Shown: one piece after another, positions 61,956-64,000 of the stretch
Layout: each line of letters opens with the position of its first letter
Position numbering within the stretch: the first letter of the stretch is position 1
Assembly (NCBI GenBank): GCA_910583845.1
Contig: CAJUAB010000020.1
Coordinates: 33,292-97,291 of the forward strand
Direction of reading: 5' to 3'
DNA length: 64,000 nt
Source of the DNA: an uncultured Acetatifactor sp.
Lineage (GTDB): Bacteria; Bacillota; Clostridia; Lachnospirales; Lachnospiraceae
Notes under the pieces: model-generated
Database searches by the model: none
Told to the model about the DNA's origin: nothing
Seen by the model: the letters and a program-made list of their open reading frames with translations, nothing else
Made by a program: the position numbers and the translations under genes

Positions 61956-62835
61956 CGATCACCCGTCTTCCTGCTTTTATAAAATCCACATATGACATAT
62001 CAGGATCAAAGACAATTTGATCCTGATGCCACTGTCCGCGTTTCCTCTTTGGCGGCAATTGCTGATAATTCCCATATACCTCCTGCAAAATAGCAATATA
62101 GCCCGCAGGAGCTTCAAAGCTCGTGTGCTCAAATATCAACTTGACTGTCTTATCCACGTTTTTCTTTTCAAAATAATATGTTTTTGCAAGGACTGGATGA
62201 TAAACAATACCCACTTTTCCCCGGAAAAGTCTATTACCCATTTGACAACAATGCGAAAATATTTCGCACATTTTCTTATAAGACACAATGTGGCAGAGTC
62301 GTTTTTCTAAAATATTTCTCTTTGTACCCTGAGAATACGCCATACAAAGCTCCAATACCCTGTCTCTGCACCAAAATTTAAATTTTCGTAATATAGGATT
62401 CTCTGGTATTACATCCAGCGGATATAGATCAACAAAAATCCCATTATTATAATTTAAAGATCTGTTTTCAATAATCAATCCCGTGGTTCTTGAGTCCCGC
62501 AATCTGGCATATCCCATAAAAAATTCCGTATCTGTCAAAGCCGTCTGAAGAAAATACGGTTCCCTTATCTCTCGCTTTGCTGCCGTGAGAAACCTTTCAT
62601 AATCTTCCCTGAGAAACCCAATATCAAAATCATCATCCCAAGGGATATACCCTTGATGGCGTACGGCTCCCAGAAGAGTTCCCCATATAATAAAATATTT
62701 TATTTTGTACTTTTCGCAGATACGCTTTACTTCTTCCGCAAGTTCAATCTGCACTTTCCATATCTTTTTTCTTTTTTGAGTCACCAGGAAATCACAGCGC
62801 GTCTCCGCCTCCAGATTCAGTTCTTTTCCTATCAT
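61942..62835 (-). CDS. LicD-family phosphotransferase
   Basis: A 297-residue protein of the LicD family, nucleotidyltransferase-fold enzymes that put phosphocholine or other phosphodiester groups on surface glycans. IIWGTLLGAVRHQGYIPWDDDFDIGF region holds the G-(x)-AVRH and the WDDDFD metal site (positions about 57-72). YFLQTALTD follows. With CMP-phosphonate made by the 56587 gene it may transfer the phosphonate, an inference. GAGGTG lies upstream of the ATG. Confidence 0.9.
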   Translation of the reverse strand: MIGKELNLEAETRCDFLVTQKRKKIWKVQIELAEEVKRICEKYKIKYFIIWGTLLGAVRHQGYIPWDDDFDIGFLREDYERFLTAAKREIREPYFLQTALTDTEFFMGYARLRDSRTTGLIIENRSLNYNNGIFVDLYPLDVIPENPILRKFKFWCRDRVLELCMAYSQGTKRNILEKRLCHIVSYKKMCEIFSHCCQMGNRLFRGKVGIVYHPVLAKTYYFEKKNVDKTVKLIFEHTSFEAPAGYIAILQEVYGNYQQLPPKRKRGQWHQDQIVFDPDMSYVDFIKAGRRVIDENI

Positions 62836-62862
62836 TATATATCCAACACCTCACCGCCATAT

Positions 62863-64000
62863 TTATATAGCCTTATCAGCCATCAACAAATACAAATAGT
62901 GATGCAGATCCGCAAATAGATTTTCACAAAGGCAACCTTGTTTTAATATACTGTTGAGACACTCAACAGTGTTGTCTATATCGTCACAGTAAAGGCGAAC
63001 GGATCTGATACATTTACCAGATTCATCTATAGATAACATTCTGTTGGTCCCTCTTGGCAATAGCAACGTTTCCGATCCGCCAGATATAATCCCTGTAAAA
63101 AGTGCGTAATCCTTTGTTATACGCACCAAATCTTCCGGATACATCCCTTCTATCTTCAATAACGCTTTTTCTTTTTCATTTATAATAAAACATTCATCAC
63201 CATATCCCGCTAATGCAAGTAATTGTTCTTTTACTTTCACAATTCCAACAAAAGGATAATATATACCATCAAACTCTTTTCCGGCAAAAACTTCCACTTT
63301 ATCAGTGCAAAGATTATATTCTATCACATCATATGAGTCTACCAGAGTCAGCCACACACAATCTGAGTCCACAAGAATACTTCTGCTATATATATCCAAA
63401 GGAATCGTTTTTACAGAGAGATTATTATTCCTGGTATTCAGAAAAATCAATACATTCGTTCCCAATAAGGAAAGTATCAATTGTTCCCCCCACAGATCTG
63501 AGCCATAAATGTCTACTAAGCGATCTCCCCCTATCAGATTCTTACTTGTCACATAATTTTGCAGCACATAATCTTTTTCTATTCTTTCATTAAATATATT
63601 GATTTTAACCATAGGATTTTCACACAAAAAAGATGGTATTATCCATATGTAATCATCTATCAGAAACGCATTAGAATAATGAACAACGCCATCTCTCTTT
63701 TCAGCTATCACAATACTTCGCTGCTCTAGTGTATCCAGATCCACACTATGAATACAATGCCCATAGTGTGGCAGGAAAAACAACTTATTATTTGCAAAAA
63801 TTACCTTTCGATGCATATTCTGCTGCTCTTTTAGTTCCTGTTCAAACCATGCCAGAAATTCGGTCTTTTCGTTCTTTTTATCAAATCTGAATAAGCCGTT
63901 TCTTTCCTGCGCCGAAAAGTAAAGGTAATGACCATCATCATAACAATCGTAAAATTGCAGGTTTTCGACTACATGATTATCGCTTATTTGTTCATTCACT
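62863..64000 (-). CDS. Beta-propeller-like hypothetical protein (cut by the window edge)
   Basis: At least 378 residues, open to the right edge; the GTG at 63999 may not be the true start. Repeated short blades (FANNKLFFLPHYG, LIDDYIWIIPSF, VDSDCVWLTLVD, VKEQLLALAGYG) look like a six- or seven-bladed propeller. No catalytic motif or family is clear. It stands upstream of licD, 27 bp away, and belongs to the polymer operon. Confidence 0.6.
   Translation of the reverse strand, partial: VNEQISDNHVVENLQFYDCYDDGHYLYFSAQERNGLFRFDKKNEKTEFLAWFEQELKEQQNMHRKVIFANNKLFFLPHYGHCIHSVDLDTLEQRSIVIAEKRDGVVHYSNAFLIDDYIWIIPSFLCENPMVKINIFNERIEKDYVLQNYVTSKNLIGGDRLVDIYGSDLWGEQLILSLLGTNVLIFLNTRNNNLSVKTIPLDIYSRSILVDSDCVWLTLVDSYDVIEYNLCTDKVEVFAGKEFDGIYYPFVGIVKVKEQLLALAGYGDECFIINEKEKALLKIEGMYPEDLVRITKDYALFTGIISGGSETLLLPRGTNRMLSIDESGKCIRSVRLYCDDIDNTVECLNSILKQGCLCENLFADLHHYLYLLMADKAI

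Overview
The window reads as a chromosomal piece of a Gram-positive anaerobe of the Clostridia, most likely Lachnospiraceae. This is an inference from strong AGGAGG-type ribosome binding sites, frequent GTG/TTG starts, the GH2/GH3/GH43 set, a CPBP protease, GreA and MraY-like genes, and a teichoic-acid-like surface polymer cluster. No rRNA, tRNA, CRISPR array, phage or intact insertion sequence was seen. Almost all genes lie on the minus strand.

Left part (1-29.4 kb) is GC-rich and full of intergenic repeats. It opens with a 36-bp tandem array, then a two-component system (histidine kinase, OmpR-type regulator) behind a HExxH protein, a repeat-filled gap with a 35-bp array and small palindromic elements, a two-gene ABC exporter whose promoter carries helically phased CTTAAG repeats, one plus-strand gene of unknown function, glutamate synthase (gltB, gltD), and an MraY-like/greA/HAD-CPBP fusion cluster. 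Two further repeat families, of 120 bp and 112 bp, fill the gaps around gltBD and greA. A LacI-type sensor fused to GGDEF is followed by a plant-glycan set: GH2, GH3, a histidine phosphatase, a Nudix hydrolase and GH43.

Middle part (29.4-38.2 kb) turns AT-rich and is a probable defence island. It holds a RADAR-like pair (RdrA-type ATPase and RdrB-type adenosine deaminase, 9 bp apart). Just downstream is one polypeptide that joins a SIR2 NADase domain, a SLOG sensor domain and a TIR-like domain, which looks like both Thoeris proteins in one chain. Upstream is a helical-repeat protein, separated from rdrA by an intrinsic terminator that could act as an attenuator. A 24-bp tandem repeat is inserted in the first loop of the SLOG domain. 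This locus is the best candidate for a new system.

Right part (38.7-64 kb) is a long surface-polymer cluster on the minus strand that runs off the window. It starts (3' end) with a polyol/sugar-phosphate dehydrogenase, an IspD/TarI cytidylyltransferase and a ribulose-phosphate-epimerase-like gene, then a decayed scar, then glycosyltransferases, a TagF-like transferase, a second TarI, an RgpF-like protein, FkbM methyltransferases, a GT-D enzyme, LicD and beta-propeller proteins. It also includes a three-domain NTP-transferase/cytidylyltransferase/PEP-mutase protein and an iron-type alcohol dehydrogenase, which implies a phosphonate-modified glycan. A Rossmann-like GxGxxG module recurs at one end of about nine otherwise unrelated proteins of this cluster.
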